NCBI GenBank assembly: GCA_937901895.1
Contig: CALGTD010000108.1
Span: forward strand, 1 to 64,000
Length of the DNA: 64,000 nucleotides
Source of the DNA: an uncultured Spartobacteria bacterium
GTDB lineage: Bacteria; Verrucomicrobiota; Verrucomicrobiia; Chthoniobacterales; JAATET01
Direction of reading: 5' to 3'
Positions within the stretch are counted from its first letter, which is position 1; every line of letters starts with the position of its first letter. Made by a program: the position numbers and the translations under genes. A model generated the notes under the pieces. That model saw only the letters and a program-made list of their open reading frames with translations. It did no database searches and was not told where the DNA came from. Shown here piece by piece: positions 18,365 through 26,972 of this stretch.

Positions 18365-19411
18365 CTAGACAAGCAGCGGTTCGATGATCCCGACGGACTG
18401 GAGATAAAGCGGGTGGGTGCCGCCCCGCCCGAGTTCCACGAGGAGGGTGTCCTCGATGCGGTCGCGACCGGCCGGCAGAAGCTGGCTCGAGTCGTCGAAA
18501 TGTCCTCCGGTCTTCGTCGCGTGGAAGAATTTGCCGTGTTCGGCGCGATCGAGACGGAATTCCGTTTTGCCGGCGAGCAACCGACACGACGAGATGCACG
18601 GGCCGTCGGATTCGATCAACTCGAACGCAACCTCGCTGCGGTCGGGCGCTCGGAAGGAATGACGGCCGAGCACGGAGTCGAGCTGCCAGCCGAGCTGACC
18701 TGCCAGCCAGCCGAGGAGGAGCAAGGCGGAGACCTTCGAACCCGGCGCGTGCCGGATTTCGACGCGATCGACCTTTTCGAGATAGGGCAGGGCGCAGGAG
18801 TTGTCGAAGAACTGAGCGAGGCCCTGTCGCAGGCTGAGAAGGCGGGTCCAGTTCAGATCGCAGAGCACGCTGTGGACGCCGCTGAGCCCGGCGATTCGTC
18901 GCACGATGGCGAGCTGTGCGGCCGGGTCGTCCCATGTGCGGCTGTCGAAGATCAGACGGTCGATCCAGCGCCAGAGTTTGGAGTCCAGCGGTTCCCGGAA
19001 CGGTGCCTGATGCCAGAAACACAGCGGCAGGTCGGAGTCGAGATGGGCGAAGACGACGTTCGACAGCGCGGCGGGGGACCGGCCGTCGAGCTGGAAGGTG
19101 ATCTGTTCGGAACAAATCTCACGCCGGTTGACCGCGTGGCAGTGGGCGTTGATCCAAGCCTTCGCGCCGGGCTGCTCCGCTTCGCGGTTCGCGTAGATGA
19201 GGATGGCGCGGCAGGCGTGTTCGCTCGCGATCTTCGAGATCAACTCGGTATTCGCCGAGACGTCGGATTCCTTTTCCGTGTAGATTGCCAGGTTGATGAG
19301 CGACGCGCGCGTCTTGCTGTCGCCAATCTCCTCCCAGAGGCGTCCGAGATCCTTTTCGATCCGGCCGATTTCGACCGGCATGCCGGGGGAAATGCTCACA
19401 GCCGTCTCCAT
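18365..19411 (-). CDS. opcA: Glucose-6-phosphate dehydrogenase assembly protein OpcA
   Basis: OpcA family protein, 348 residues, a redox-responsive partner that activates or assembles glucose-6-phosphate dehydrogenase in cyanobacteria and actinobacteria. Identification rests on the N-terminal MPVEIGRIEKDLGRLWEE, the TRASLINLAIYT segment, the WINAHCH and ICSEQITF stretches and above all its position: its start overlaps the 3' end of zwf by 16 bases on the same strand. Several cysteines (for example in EHACRAIL, INAHCHAV, REICSEQ) could serve in redox control, an inference from the cyanobacterial protein. Confidence 0.88.
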   Translation of the reverse strand: METAVSISPGMPVEIGRIEKDLGRLWEEIGDSKTRASLINLAIYTEKESDVSANTELISKIASEHACRAILIYANREAEQPGAKAWINAHCHAVNRREICSEQITFQLDGRSPAALSNVVFAHLDSDLPLCFWHQAPFREPLDSKLWRWIDRLIFDSRTWDDPAAQLAIVRRIAGLSGVHSVLCDLNWTRLLSLRQGLAQFFDNSCALPYLEKVDRVEIRHAPGSKVSALLLLGWLAGQLGWQLDSVLGRHSFRAPDRSEVAFELIESDGPCISSCRLLAGKTEFRLDRAEHGKFFHATKTGGHFDDSSQLLPAGRDRIEDTLLVELGRGGTHPLYLQSVGIIEPLLV

Positions 19412-20937
19412 GCGGCGCCATTGTGGCGCTTGATCAGTTCATCCGCCTCGCTCGGGCCCCAGCTTCCCGCCTCGTAGAAGGCAATCGGTCCGCCCTCGCC
19501 GGACTCCCATGCGGCGCGGATGGCGTCGACGAACTTCCATGCCTCCTCGACCTCGTCGCGGCGGGCAAAAAGCGTGGCGTCGCCGGCCATCGCGTCGAGC
19601 AGCAGTCGCTCGTAGGCTTCGGGCGTCGCCTTGCCGAACGAGGTGCCGTAGTGGAAATCCATCTTCACCGGCTCGATCCGCATGCTGGAGCCGGGAAGCT
19701 TTGCCGACATGCGCAGGGAGACGCCTTCGTCGGGCTGGATGCGAATGACGAGCACATTGTCGTCGATCGATTGTCCGGTCTGGCGGAAAAGCACCGGTGG
19801 CACGCTCTTGAAATGCAGCGCGATTTCGGTGGCGCCCTTCGGCAGGCGCTTGCCGACGCGGATGAAGAAAGGCACACCCGCCCAGCGCCAGTTGTCCACA
19901 TTTGCCTCGAGCGCGACGTAGGTTTCCGTTTCGGAATCCTTCGGAATGTTCTGCTCGTCGCGATAGCCGACGACTTCCTTTCCGTTCACGAAACCGGCGG
20001 CGTATTGCGCGCGAACGACCGATTTCGCGACCTGTGCGCCGGAAATTCTGCGCAGGGAACGCAGGACCTTCACCTTCTCATCGCGAATCGCGTCCGCGGT
20101 GAGATCCGTCGGCGGCTCCATCGCGGTGAGGCAGAGGAGCTGGAGCAGATGGTTCTGCACCATGTCGCGCATCGCGCCCGATTTGTCGTAGTAGCCCGCG
20201 CGACCTTCCACGCCGAGCGGTTCGCTCGCCGTGATCTGGACGTGATCCACGTAGCGCGAATTCCAGACCTGCTCGAAGATCGCATTCGCGAACCGCAGGA
20301 CCATGATGTTCTGCGCGGTCTCCTTGCCGAGGTAGTGGTCGATGCGAAACGTGTCACGTTCCGCGAAGGCCTCCTCGACCATGTTGTTGAGCTCAATCGC
20401 GGTTGGCAGGTCCGTGCCGAAGGGCTTCTCGACAATGATCCGCACCCAGCCCTTGTCGCTCTTGTTCAAACCGCTCTTGCGCAGGTTTTCGAGAATGATC
20501 GGAAACTGGTCGGGACCGGCCGAAAGATAGAACAGGCGGTTGCCACGGGTGCCGCGATGGGCGTCCAGTTCGTCCAGCCGCTTCGCGAGCGATTCATACC
20601 CGGCGAGATTGTCGAATTCGCTGCGATGATAAAAAATCGAACCGGCAAAGTTCGGCCACAGTTCGTCGTTGATCTTTTGACGCGAGAACTTCCGCGCCGC
20701 TTCCTCGAGTTCCGAACGGAATTGCTCGTCGCTCTTGTCGCGGCGCGCAAACCCGACCACCGAGATCGATGGCGGCAGGTTTCCATCCGCGGCAAGGTTG
20801 TAGAGCGCGGGGACCAGCTTTCGGTGGGTAAGGTCGCCGGTGGCCCCAAAGATCACGAGCGAGCATGGCTCCGGCATCGAGCGGCTGAGGAGTCCTTCAC
20901 GAAGCGGATTTTCGGCGTGATCGTTGGAAGTCGGCAT
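19396..20937 (-). CDS. zwf: Glucose-6-phosphate 1-dehydrogenase
   Basis: NADP-dependent oxidation of glucose 6-phosphate to 6-phosphogluconolactone, first step of the oxidative pentose phosphate pathway. The 513-residue protein has the nucleotide-binding FGATGDLTHRKL (about 30-41), the EKPFGTDL motif, the substrate-binding RIDHYLGKE (198-206), and the C-terminal beta-sheet domain with PFFIRVGKRLPKGATEI. The first 20 residues are an unconserved extension; a second Met at residue 21 (MPEPCSLVIFGATGD) is also plausible as start. Transcribed with opcA downstream; divergent from the OmpA-like lipoprotein across a 174-base gap. Confidence 0.97.
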   Translation of the reverse strand: MPTSNDHAENPLREGLLSRSMPEPCSLVIFGATGDLTHRKLVPALYNLAADGNLPPSISVVGFARRDKSDEQFRSELEEAARKFSRQKINDELWPNFAGSIFYHRSEFDNLAGYESLAKRLDELDAHRGTRGNRLFYLSAGPDQFPIILENLRKSGLNKSDKGWVRIIVEKPFGTDLPTAIELNNMVEEAFAERDTFRIDHYLGKETAQNIMVLRFANAIFEQVWNSRYVDHVQITASEPLGVEGRAGYYDKSGAMRDMVQNHLLQLLCLTAMEPPTDLTADAIRDEKVKVLRSLRRISGAQVAKSVVRAQYAAGFVNGKEVVGYRDEQNIPKDSETETYVALEANVDNWRWAGVPFFIRVGKRLPKGATEIALHFKSVPPVLFRQTGQSIDDNVLVIRIQPDEGVSLRMSAKLPGSSMRIEPVKMDFHYGTSFGKATPEAYERLLLDAMAGDATLFARRDEVEEAWKFVDAIRAAWESGEGGPIAFYEAGSWGPSEADELIKRHNGAAWRRL

Positions 20938-21096
20938 TACGGACGAAAGATGAACAAAACGTGATAGCTGTCATGAACCACGGTGACAAGCGGCGCGGAA
21001 CGGAAGCGCAGGCAACCGCATGAAAATCGCAATCCATCGTCATAGTCCGGATCATCGTCCCGGCACGTCCGGCATTGCATTGAATCCCGAAACATG

Positions 21097-21111
21097 GGCG
21101 AATATTTCGCC
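21097..21111 (+). promoter_or_regulatory. Hairpin abutting the lipoprotein start codon
   Basis: GGCGAA and TTCGCC form a perfect 6-base stem with a 3-base loop that ends one base before the ATG at 21112. It would cover the ribosome-binding region of that ATG. The in-frame ATG at 21094 reads through it. It may limit translation or mean that the upstream start is used. Confidence 0.35.
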
Positions 21112-21792
21112 ATGAAAGCATTTTTGCTTCCTGTCTGCGCCGCAATTCTCCTGGCCGGCTGCGAGAAGAGACTTCCATCCGATCCGCCTGCCCCGCTGCC
21201 AGCGGATCCTGCGGTCGAGGTTTCCGCCGCGCCCGCTGAAGAGGGGGGCATGGTCGGGGTCATGGAAACCTCGCCCGCGGAAGGAGGACCGGCTGCCGCG
21301 GTGATCGCGCAGGAGAGGATCGACCTCGATCCGCAGACCCTGGAAAACCAGCGGGTCAAGGAGGAGGTGCTCAAGCGAATCGACGTGATGCCGGGCCTGA
21401 CGGGGGAGGAAAAGGACAAGCTCTACGTGCAGGTCGAACGGGCGCGCGCGATGGGGAAGGTGATCACCATTCCATTTTCCTCCGGGCGCACCGCGATCAA
21501 CGAGAGCGACGCGGCGGCGCTGGGCGAAAAACTGAAACTCGGCCAGATCGCGAACCTGACGGACGATCCCACGGTGGTCTTCGTGGTGCTCGGGTTTGCG
21601 GACAAGAAGGGCGATCCGGAGAAGAACCGCGAGATCTCGCTGGCGCGGGCGGAGAGCGTGTTGAAGACGCTGCGTGACCGGTTTCGGGTCATGAATGTGA
21701 TGCACGCCGTCGGCATGGGCAGCTCGGAGATGTTCGACGCGGAGAATCTCGACAAGAACCGCGTCGTCGAACTCTGGGCCGTGCTGCCTTGA
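21112..21792 (+). CDS. OmpA-like lipoprotein
   Basis: Predicted outer-membrane lipoprotein of 226 residues. A short signal peptide ends at a lipobox (LLAGCEKR, Cys17), followed by a Pro/Ala-rich linker (20-65), a helical segment and a C-terminal OmpA/Pal-type peptidoglycan-binding domain (about 115-226): ITIPFSSGRTAINESD, then VVFVVLGFADKKGDPEKNRE and LARAESVLKTLRDRF. The NREISLARAESV stretch matches the OmpA helix that holds the diaminopimelate-binding Asp/Arg region, though the usual GHTD is replaced by GFAD. An ATG six codons upstream is possible. The stop overlaps the start of the FHA-ABC gene (TTGA), which implies coupled translation and joint function. Confidence 0.82.
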   Translation: MKAFLLPVCAAILLAGCEKRLPSDPPAPLPADPAVEVSAAPAEEGGMVGVMETSPAEGGPAAAVIAQERIDLDPQTLENQRVKEEVLKRIDVMPGLTGEEKDKLYVQVERARAMGKVITIPFSSGRTAINESDAAALGEKLKLGQIANLTDDPTVVFVVLGFADKKGDPEKNREISLARAESVLKTLRDRFRVMNVMHAVGMGSSEMFDAENLDKNRVVELWAVLP

Positions 21793-23702
21793 GCGATCAC
21801 GAGACGGCCGCCGGAATCGAGCCGGTCCTGCTGCGCGACGCCCTCGTGCTGGGGCGAGGCGCGGAAGCCGACGTGTTGCTTCCCCATCCCGCGGTGTCGC
21901 GCCGGCATCTGGCGGTTCATGCGAAGGGTTCCGGATGGATTGTCGAAGACCTCGGGAGCAAGAGCGGAAGCTACCTGAACGGCCGGTTGTTCCATCGCGA
22001 AACCCTTACGTATGGCGATGTCCTCGCGGTCGGGCCTTTTGTGTTCCGCTTCGACGGAAGGCATCTCCGGCAGTTGCTCGGCGCCGGGGGAATGGAACTC
22101 CGGGCAATTGGACTGACGAAGTCCGCCGGAGAGACACGCATTCTGGAGAACATCTCGCTGGAAATCGAGCCGGGGCAGTTTGTGGGCGTGATTGGCCCGA
22201 GCGGGGCGGGAAAGTCCACGTTGCTGGATGCGCTCTGCGCGTTGCGTCCCGCGGATGAGGGGACGGTGTTCATCGACGGAAGGAGTCTCTACGAGAATGC
22301 GGACGTTCTGCGCGACGAGTTCGGCTATGTGCCGCAGGATGACATCGTGCCGCTGGAGCTTTCGGTGACTGCGGCGCTGGATTTCAGCGCGAGGCTGCGG
22401 CTGCCGAAGGGAACGCCCGCGGCGGAGCGCCGCAGACTTGTTTCGCGAACGATCGATGCGCTCGGTCTGGGAGAACGGGCGACCACACGGGTGGGCAGTC
22501 TGTCCGGTGGCCAACGCAAGCGGGTGAGTGTTGCGGCGGAGTTGTTGAGCCGGCCGAGGCTGCTGTTTCTCGATGAGCCGACGTCGGGCCTCGATCCCCT
22601 GGCGGAGACCTCGCTCATGGAACTGCTTCGCGGGCTTGCGGCAAACGGTTGCACGATCGTCTGCACGACGCACGTGATGGAAAATGCCTATCTTATGGAC
22701 CGGCTCGCGATCCTGCGGGCGGGCCGGCTTGCTTTCTTCGGCACGCCACATGATGCGCGGGAGCACTTCGGCGTGGAGCGCCTGACGCAGCTTTACGACC
22801 GTCTCGACGCCGCAACGTGGGAGCAAACTCCAGTTGAGGCACCGCAGTCTGACACGAAGGGCGACGAACCCCCGCTGTCACGTCGCCCGGCCGCGCTGCC
22901 AATCCTGTTGCAACGGGAGTGGGCGGTTTTGTGTGCCGATTGGAAAAACCTTCTCCTGGTGCTTGGCCAGCCGATTGTGATCGCGCTTTTGGTGACGTGG
23001 GTAAGTCGCGATGCGTCGCTGATCCTGTTCTTCGCCTACATCGCGACGTTGTGGTTCGGTTGCGGAAATGCGGCGCAGGAGATCGTGAAGGAACTTCCGA
23101 TGTTTCGGCGCGAACGGCTCATCGGACTCGGCCGGCACCCGTATCTGCTTGCGAAGACGCTCTCCATCGCGCGGGTCACGGTCGCTCAAAGTCTCCTTGT
23201 CTACGGCACCATGCAGCTGGGTTCGTGGATGTTTGGTGGCCGGCCGATCGGCGGCGCTGTCGGGTGGCAGATTGCCGCGCTTGTGGCGACGTCGTTTGCG
23301 GCTGCGGGTATCGGGCTGGCGATTTCGGCGTTTGCCCGTTCCGTCCTGCAGGCGGTGATGCTCGTTCCGCTCGTGCTGATCCCGCAGATCCTTTTCTCGG
23401 GTTTCACGCCGCCGGCGGGGGATATGAAACCGGGTCCGTTTGCGGTTTCACGATTGATGCCGAGTGCGGCGGCGCAAAGTGTGATGGACGTGAGCCTGTT
23501 CTGGGGGCGGACGATTCGCGGCGATCTGCGGGTTGATTTCCCATCGACATTCTCCAACCTGAACCGCGATCGTTCCCTGCGAAATGGCGAGGTCTATATG
23601 AAAAGCAAGCCCGCATGGTGCGGGCTTGGCATTCTCGCTTTGTGGTCTGTCGCTACCTACGCGGCGGCGTGGTTCGCCCTGCGCTGGCGCGAGCGCGGCT
23701 GA
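21789..23702 (+). CDS. FHA-domain ABC transporter (ATPase plus permease in one chain)
   Basis: A 637-residue fusion. Residues 18-90 are an FHA phosphothreonine-binding domain (LVLGRGAEADVLLPHPAVSRRH..., then GSKSGSYLNG). Residues 100-330 are an ABC ATPase with Walker A GPSGAGKST (136-144), signature LSGGQRKR and Walker B LLFLDEPTSGLDP. The C-terminal part is an ABC-2 type membrane domain with about six helices (LLLVLGQPIVIALLVTW, LILFFAYIATLWFG, LVPLVLIPQILFSGF). This order matches ABCG/White half-transporters with FHA input. The start is TTG overlapping the upstream stop. Substrate unknown. The 3' end overlaps the convergent SGNH gene by 50 bases. Confidence 0.9.
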   Translation: MSDHETAAGIEPVLLRDALVLGRGAEADVLLPHPAVSRRHLAVHAKGSGWIVEDLGSKSGSYLNGRLFHRETLTYGDVLAVGPFVFRFDGRHLRQLLGAGGMELRAIGLTKSAGETRILENISLEIEPGQFVGVIGPSGAGKSTLLDALCALRPADEGTVFIDGRSLYENADVLRDEFGYVPQDDIVPLELSVTAALDFSARLRLPKGTPAAERRRLVSRTIDALGLGERATTRVGSLSGGQRKRVSVAAELLSRPRLLFLDEPTSGLDPLAETSLMELLRGLAANGCTIVCTTHVMENAYLMDRLAILRAGRLAFFGTPHDAREHFGVERLTQLYDRLDAATWEQTPVEAPQSDTKGDEPPLSRRPAALPILLQREWAVLCADWKNLLLVLGQPIVIALLVTWVSRDASLILFFAYIATLWFGCGNAAQEIVKELPMFRRERLIGLGRHPYLLAKTLSIARVTVAQSLLVYGTMQLGSWMFGGRPIGGAVGWQIAALVATSFAAAGIGLAISAFARSVLQAVMLVPLVLIPQILFSGFTPPAGDMKPGPFAVSRLMPSAAAQSVMDVSLFWGRTIRGDLRVDFPSTFSNLNRDRSLRNGEVYMKSKPAWCGLGILALWSVATYAAAWFALRWRERG

Positions 23703-24483
23703 TGCGGCACCATGTGGCAACCGGGAGGAAAAGTGCCGCGATGAGGAGGAGGCCGACCGTTTCCGGTTCGGGCACGGCGAGCAGGGACTCGCGGATCTGC
23801 GGGAAGATGATCGCACTTGCGGCGGCTGCCGTGGGATGGACGCCATCGGGGACGTAGGTTTGGAACAGCGCGAAGTTGCCGTCGAAGATTGGTTTCCAGT
23901 TCGCGTAGTGGTCGATGAGTAGCAGGTTCTGCTCTGCGGCGACGGTGCGGTAGACATCGTAATACGCGGCGAGTTCCGGTCGATACGTCGCTGCAGTGGG
24001 ATTTGACGCCGAGTTGAAGACCGGATTCATCGTCATGAGGATGATCTCGGCAAACGGATTCTGCGCTCGAATGCTTGTGATCATGCTCTCGAGATTCGAC
24101 TTCGCCCGCGCGAGGGTGATTGGCGGGTTCCAGTCGGTCGGATTGTTCGACGCGGAAAAGTTCGTGAACGCGTCGTTCATCGAAAACTCGATGAATACGG
24201 TGTCCGGATGGTGTGCGAGGACGGCGTTCTGGAGGTTCAACACCGCCGTGTTGGACGCTTTCCCCGACTGGCCGCTGTTGATCACGGTCGCAAGGCCGGG
24301 GAAGTCGGCATCCAGCCAGTTTCGGAGGTCCGTGACCCAGCGGCCTGCGGTGGCCTGGGCCGTGAGGCTTGTTCCATAGGTGACGACGGTCTGCGGTTTT
24401 CCATCACGAAGATTTTCGATGAGCTGGGAGGCTTGAAGAGAGGTTGCCAGCAGGAGCGTGAGAAGAATGGAGGGACGGAACAT
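23653..24483 (-). CDS. SGNH/GDSL-type hydrolase with PEP-CTERM tail
   Basis: Secreted esterase-like protein of 276 residues. Signal peptide MFRPSILLTLLLATSLQA; SGNH block I appears as TYGTSLTAQ (Thr in place of Asp of GDSL), block III as EFSMND and block V as VPDGVHPTA, giving a Ser-Asp/His site. The C-terminus is a PEP-CTERM sorting tail: VPEPETVG, a hydrophobic helix, then RISRARASAGR. Proteins with this tail are cleaved by an exosortase, which is not in this window. Likely substrate class is acetyl or acyl esters on polysaccharides, by family. Overlaps the FHA-ABC 3' end. Confidence 0.88.
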   Translation of the reverse strand: MFRPSILLTLLLATSLQASQLIENLRDGKPQTVVTYGTSLTAQATAGRWVTDLRNWLDADFPGLATVINSGQSGKASNTAVLNLQNAVLAHHPDTVFIEFSMNDAFTNFSASNNPTDWNPPITLARAKSNLESMITSIRAQNPFAEIILMTMNPVFNSASNPTAATYRPELAAYYDVYRTVAAEQNLLLIDHYANWKPIFDGNFALFQTYVPDGVHPTAAAASAIIFPQIRESLLAVPEPETVGLLLIAALFLPVATWCRISRARASAGRTTPPRR

Positions 24484-24544
24484 GAGCAGGAACTCCGGAC
24501 GAAATGCTTTCCAAAGAATGCTGCGGGGACCGCTTTGATTAGCA

Positions 24545-24574
24545 ATGGAAACGCCGATACAGGATCGTTTCCAT
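24545..24574. promoter_or_regulatory. Inverted repeat upstream of the SGNH PEP-CTERM gene
   Basis: ATGGAAACG (24545-24553) and CGTTTCCAT (24566-24574) are perfect 9-base arms with a 12-base spacer, 62 bases upstream of the SGNH gene on its own strand and downstream of the frameshifted gene. The size suits a dimeric regulator site. It is not followed by T runs, so it is a poor terminator. The gap 24484-24656 holds no gene. Confidence 0.4.
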
Positions 24575-24656
24575 CGGGCGAAGCGATCCTCGATGACGCG
24601 AGGCGTGCGATCTACAGGCGCACGCGTAGCGGAGGCTTGGGGACTTTTCGGCGGAC

Positions 24657-26164
24657 TCAGCGCCGGGGGCGTGCGGCGCGTCGGCGAAAGAGAATCACGG
24701 TGATCGCCATCGCCACCATGGCCGCACCGGCGGCCGCCGGCTCTGGAACCGCGGTCACTTGAAATCCCAACGACGATCCGGTCATCACAAAATAGCCGGC
24801 AAACCCCGACGGACCGTCGTAGGAAAAATCCTCCTCGGAAAAGGTCGTCGAGCCAAACAGGACGAGCGTGTAGAAACCGGGCGCAGCGTCCTCATCCAGG
24901 GTGAAGAAAAACTCGAACGTCCCATCGCCGCCGCGCTCGAATATGCCGGCGATGTCGACAAGGCCGGGATCAGGACCAAGTTCGAAAGTCATCGAACCAC
25001 CGCCCCCCCATTCCATCGAATCGAGCAGAAGATCGTTGCCTCCAAGGATGATGGACGTCGCGCCGGAAAGATCGCGGACTGCAACACTGCCGGAGGTGCT
25101 TCCGGAAATGTCGAGGATGCCGTTGGCCACGATTGTGGCGTCGTCGGCGCTGGCGGTGTCCCCGAAGAAAATGCCGCCGGCGGACAGGATCTGCGCGGAT
25201 CCGCCGGAGGAATTCTCGATAAAGTAGAGGGCGGACGTTCCGTCGATGTAGATGACTGCCGTATCGGCGGTGGAGTTGCCCGAAAACTCCACGTAACTGC
25301 AATCCAACGCATTGATCTCGGCATTCCCGGCGGTTGCGTCGCCTGAGAAGGTCGTGGCGGCCGAGATATTGGAGATTGTGGCGGTTCCGGCGGTGGCGGT
25401 GTCCGTAAAACCCGTGTATCCGCCGGTTTCGTTGAACAGGAGAGCATTACCAGCGGTGGCACCTTGTTTCCTCCAGCGCTGTTTAGAATCCACGCCTCGT
25501 CCGCCGTGCTCGTATCGGTGAAGACGGTCACTCCTTGATCATTCCAGATCATCGCGCCTTGGGCGGTGCTGCTGTTGTTGAAGGTGGCCTGCGAGCCGGC
25601 CAGATTGAAGATTGTTGAACAGCAGGCTGAACTGGGATTGAAGAACGCGATGACGCCGCCGGATTCGTTGAGAATGTCGGCATCGTCGGCGCTGGAATTT
25701 CCGGAAAAGCTGACCGTGGCAAGGTTCGTCGCGTTGATGGTCGCGGCATTCGCGCCGGCGTCGTTCAGGAAAACCAACGCCCCCTTGTCGAGAATAATGG
25801 TCGATATGCCGGCGGTGGCGAAGTTGGCGAAATAAAGTGCTCCGCCAGTGACGTGAAAGGTGGGCTCCGATTCTCCGGTGTTCACGACGCCCGCTCCCAC
25901 GAACGCCAGAGAATTGCCGGTGGCGATCTCGAACCTGAAGCCGTCGTCCGAAAACTCCGCGGAATTCACCCCGAACCCTCCGTCCACGTGGATTGTGGTT
26001 GTGACCGATGTTGCAAAGATTGCGGTGACCAGGCCATTCGGGACGATGGCCGGGTTCCAGTTCGCCGCGTCACTCCAGTTCGCGCTCACCGGGTCGGCGA
26101 GCCACGTCTGGGCATGAGCTTCCAGCGCCGCAAATAGAACCACCACCCAAAGGAGCCGCCTCAT
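24657..26164 (-). pseudogene. Repeat-rich secreted PEP-CTERM protein, interrupted by a frameshift
   Basis: One gene read in two frames, about 500 residues if joined. The 5' part (26164 to about 25465) has signal peptide MRRLLWVVVLFAALEAHA, a WLADPVSANWSDAANWNP segment typical of autotransporter-like PEP-CTERM proteins, and then a run of about 20-residue beta-strand repeats (VTVFTDTSTADEAWILNSAGG). Near 25460-25475 the repeats continue only in the other frame (LLFNETGGYTGFTDTATAG...), needing one added base or a -1 slip. The 3' part ends in VPEPAAAGAAMVAMAITVIL plus RRRAARPRR, a PEP-CTERM tail. Both halves keep coding character, so the break is recent, an assembly error, or recoded. Confidence 0.82.
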
Positions 26165-26189
26165 CGCGGAGACATGCTTTGTTGGTTTT

Positions 26190-26218
26190 GTTTCTACAAG
26201 AATAATCCGGTTAGAAAC
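26190..26218. other. Inverted repeat between tmk and the frameshifted gene
   Basis: GTTTCTA (26190-26196) and TAGAAAC (26212-26218) pair around a 15-base loop in the AT-rich gap between the tmk stop and the start of the next minus-strand gene. It could end tmk transcription or be an operator of the PEP-CTERM gene; no T tract follows on the minus strand. Confidence 0.35.
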
Positions 26219-26229
26219 CAGATGGGACT

Positions 26230-26910
26230 TCAGGCGTTCAGCAGCTTGCGCACGCTTTCCTGATCGGCAGGACTCAGCCCGCGTTGAGCAACCAGACTTT
26301 CCGCCTTCCCCAGAAAAGCGGCCAATGCCCTAGAATGAACGTCACGCAACGAGGCGCTCGCGTCCAGCCGCACCGAGAATTCCGGGTGCCGCTCGTGAAG
26401 CTGGTTGAAGATCGCTCGCGCTTCGGAGAGGGCCTGCACTTTTTCGAACTCATTGGGGATATCCCCCCGGATGCGAACGCGATTCAGGCCGGCGGCGGGA
26501 TCGACATCGAGCAGCAGGATGAGGTCGGGCCGCGGGACGCGCGCTTCGTTCTGCGCGATGATCTCGAACGGATCGATGCCGCGCGCGCCTTGATAGGCCG
26601 CCGTGCTCCAGTAGTAACGATCGAGAATGACGACCGCGCCGTATTCGAGCGCCGGGCGGATCGAGCGTCCGGCGTGATCGATGCGGTCCTTGAGAAAGAA
26701 TTTGAGCTCCTGCTCGACGCTCAAGCGTCCGGACTTCGCCGACTCGCGAAGCTGCCGCCCATAGCTCAGTCCGGTCGGTTCCTTCGACAGCGCGCAGGCG
26801 ATGCCGCGCTCGCCGAGATACTGCGCGAGGAGGGCGGAGATCGTCGTCTTCCCCGCGCCATCCACGCCTTCGATCGCGACGAGAATGCCTTGGGGAAGGA
26901 GCGGTTTCAT
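26230..26910 (-). CDS. tmk: Thymidylate kinase
   Basis: Phosphorylates dTMP to dTDP for DNA synthesis; 226 residues. Walker A EGVDGAGKTT (about 14-23), KEPTGLSYG in the position of the DR/EP motif region, the DRYYWSTAAYQGARG dTMP-binding/DRY stretch and LLLDVDPAAG are visible. The Met at 26910 is chosen; the frame upstream is not conserved. The C-terminal 30 residues (AFLGKAESLVAQRGLSP...) are an extra extension beyond usual tmk. Lies 62 bases after the molybdenum-carrier-like gene on the same strand. Confidence 0.92.
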   Translation of the reverse strand: MKPLLPQGILVAIEGVDGAGKTTISALLAQYLGERGIACALSKEPTGLSYGRQLRESAKSGRLSVEQELKFFLKDRIDHAGRSIRPALEYGAVVILDRYYWSTAAYQGARGIDPFEIIAQNEARVPRPDLILLLDVDPAAGLNRVRIRGDIPNEFEKVQALSEARAIFNQLHERHPEFSVRLDASASLRDVHSRALAAFLGKAESLVAQRGLSPADQESVRKLLNA

Positions 26911-26972
26911 GGCGCGGAGGGTTGCAGAATCGTCGCCGACCGGCAAGCGGCTGGGAACGCCGGATCGACGAT

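Noticed and set aside
25455..25480. Programmed -1 frameshift in the PEP-CTERM gene
   Set aside because: The site lacks a proper X XXY YYZ heptamer (the first base breaks the pattern) and no strong downstream stem is obvious, so mutation or assembly error is simpler.
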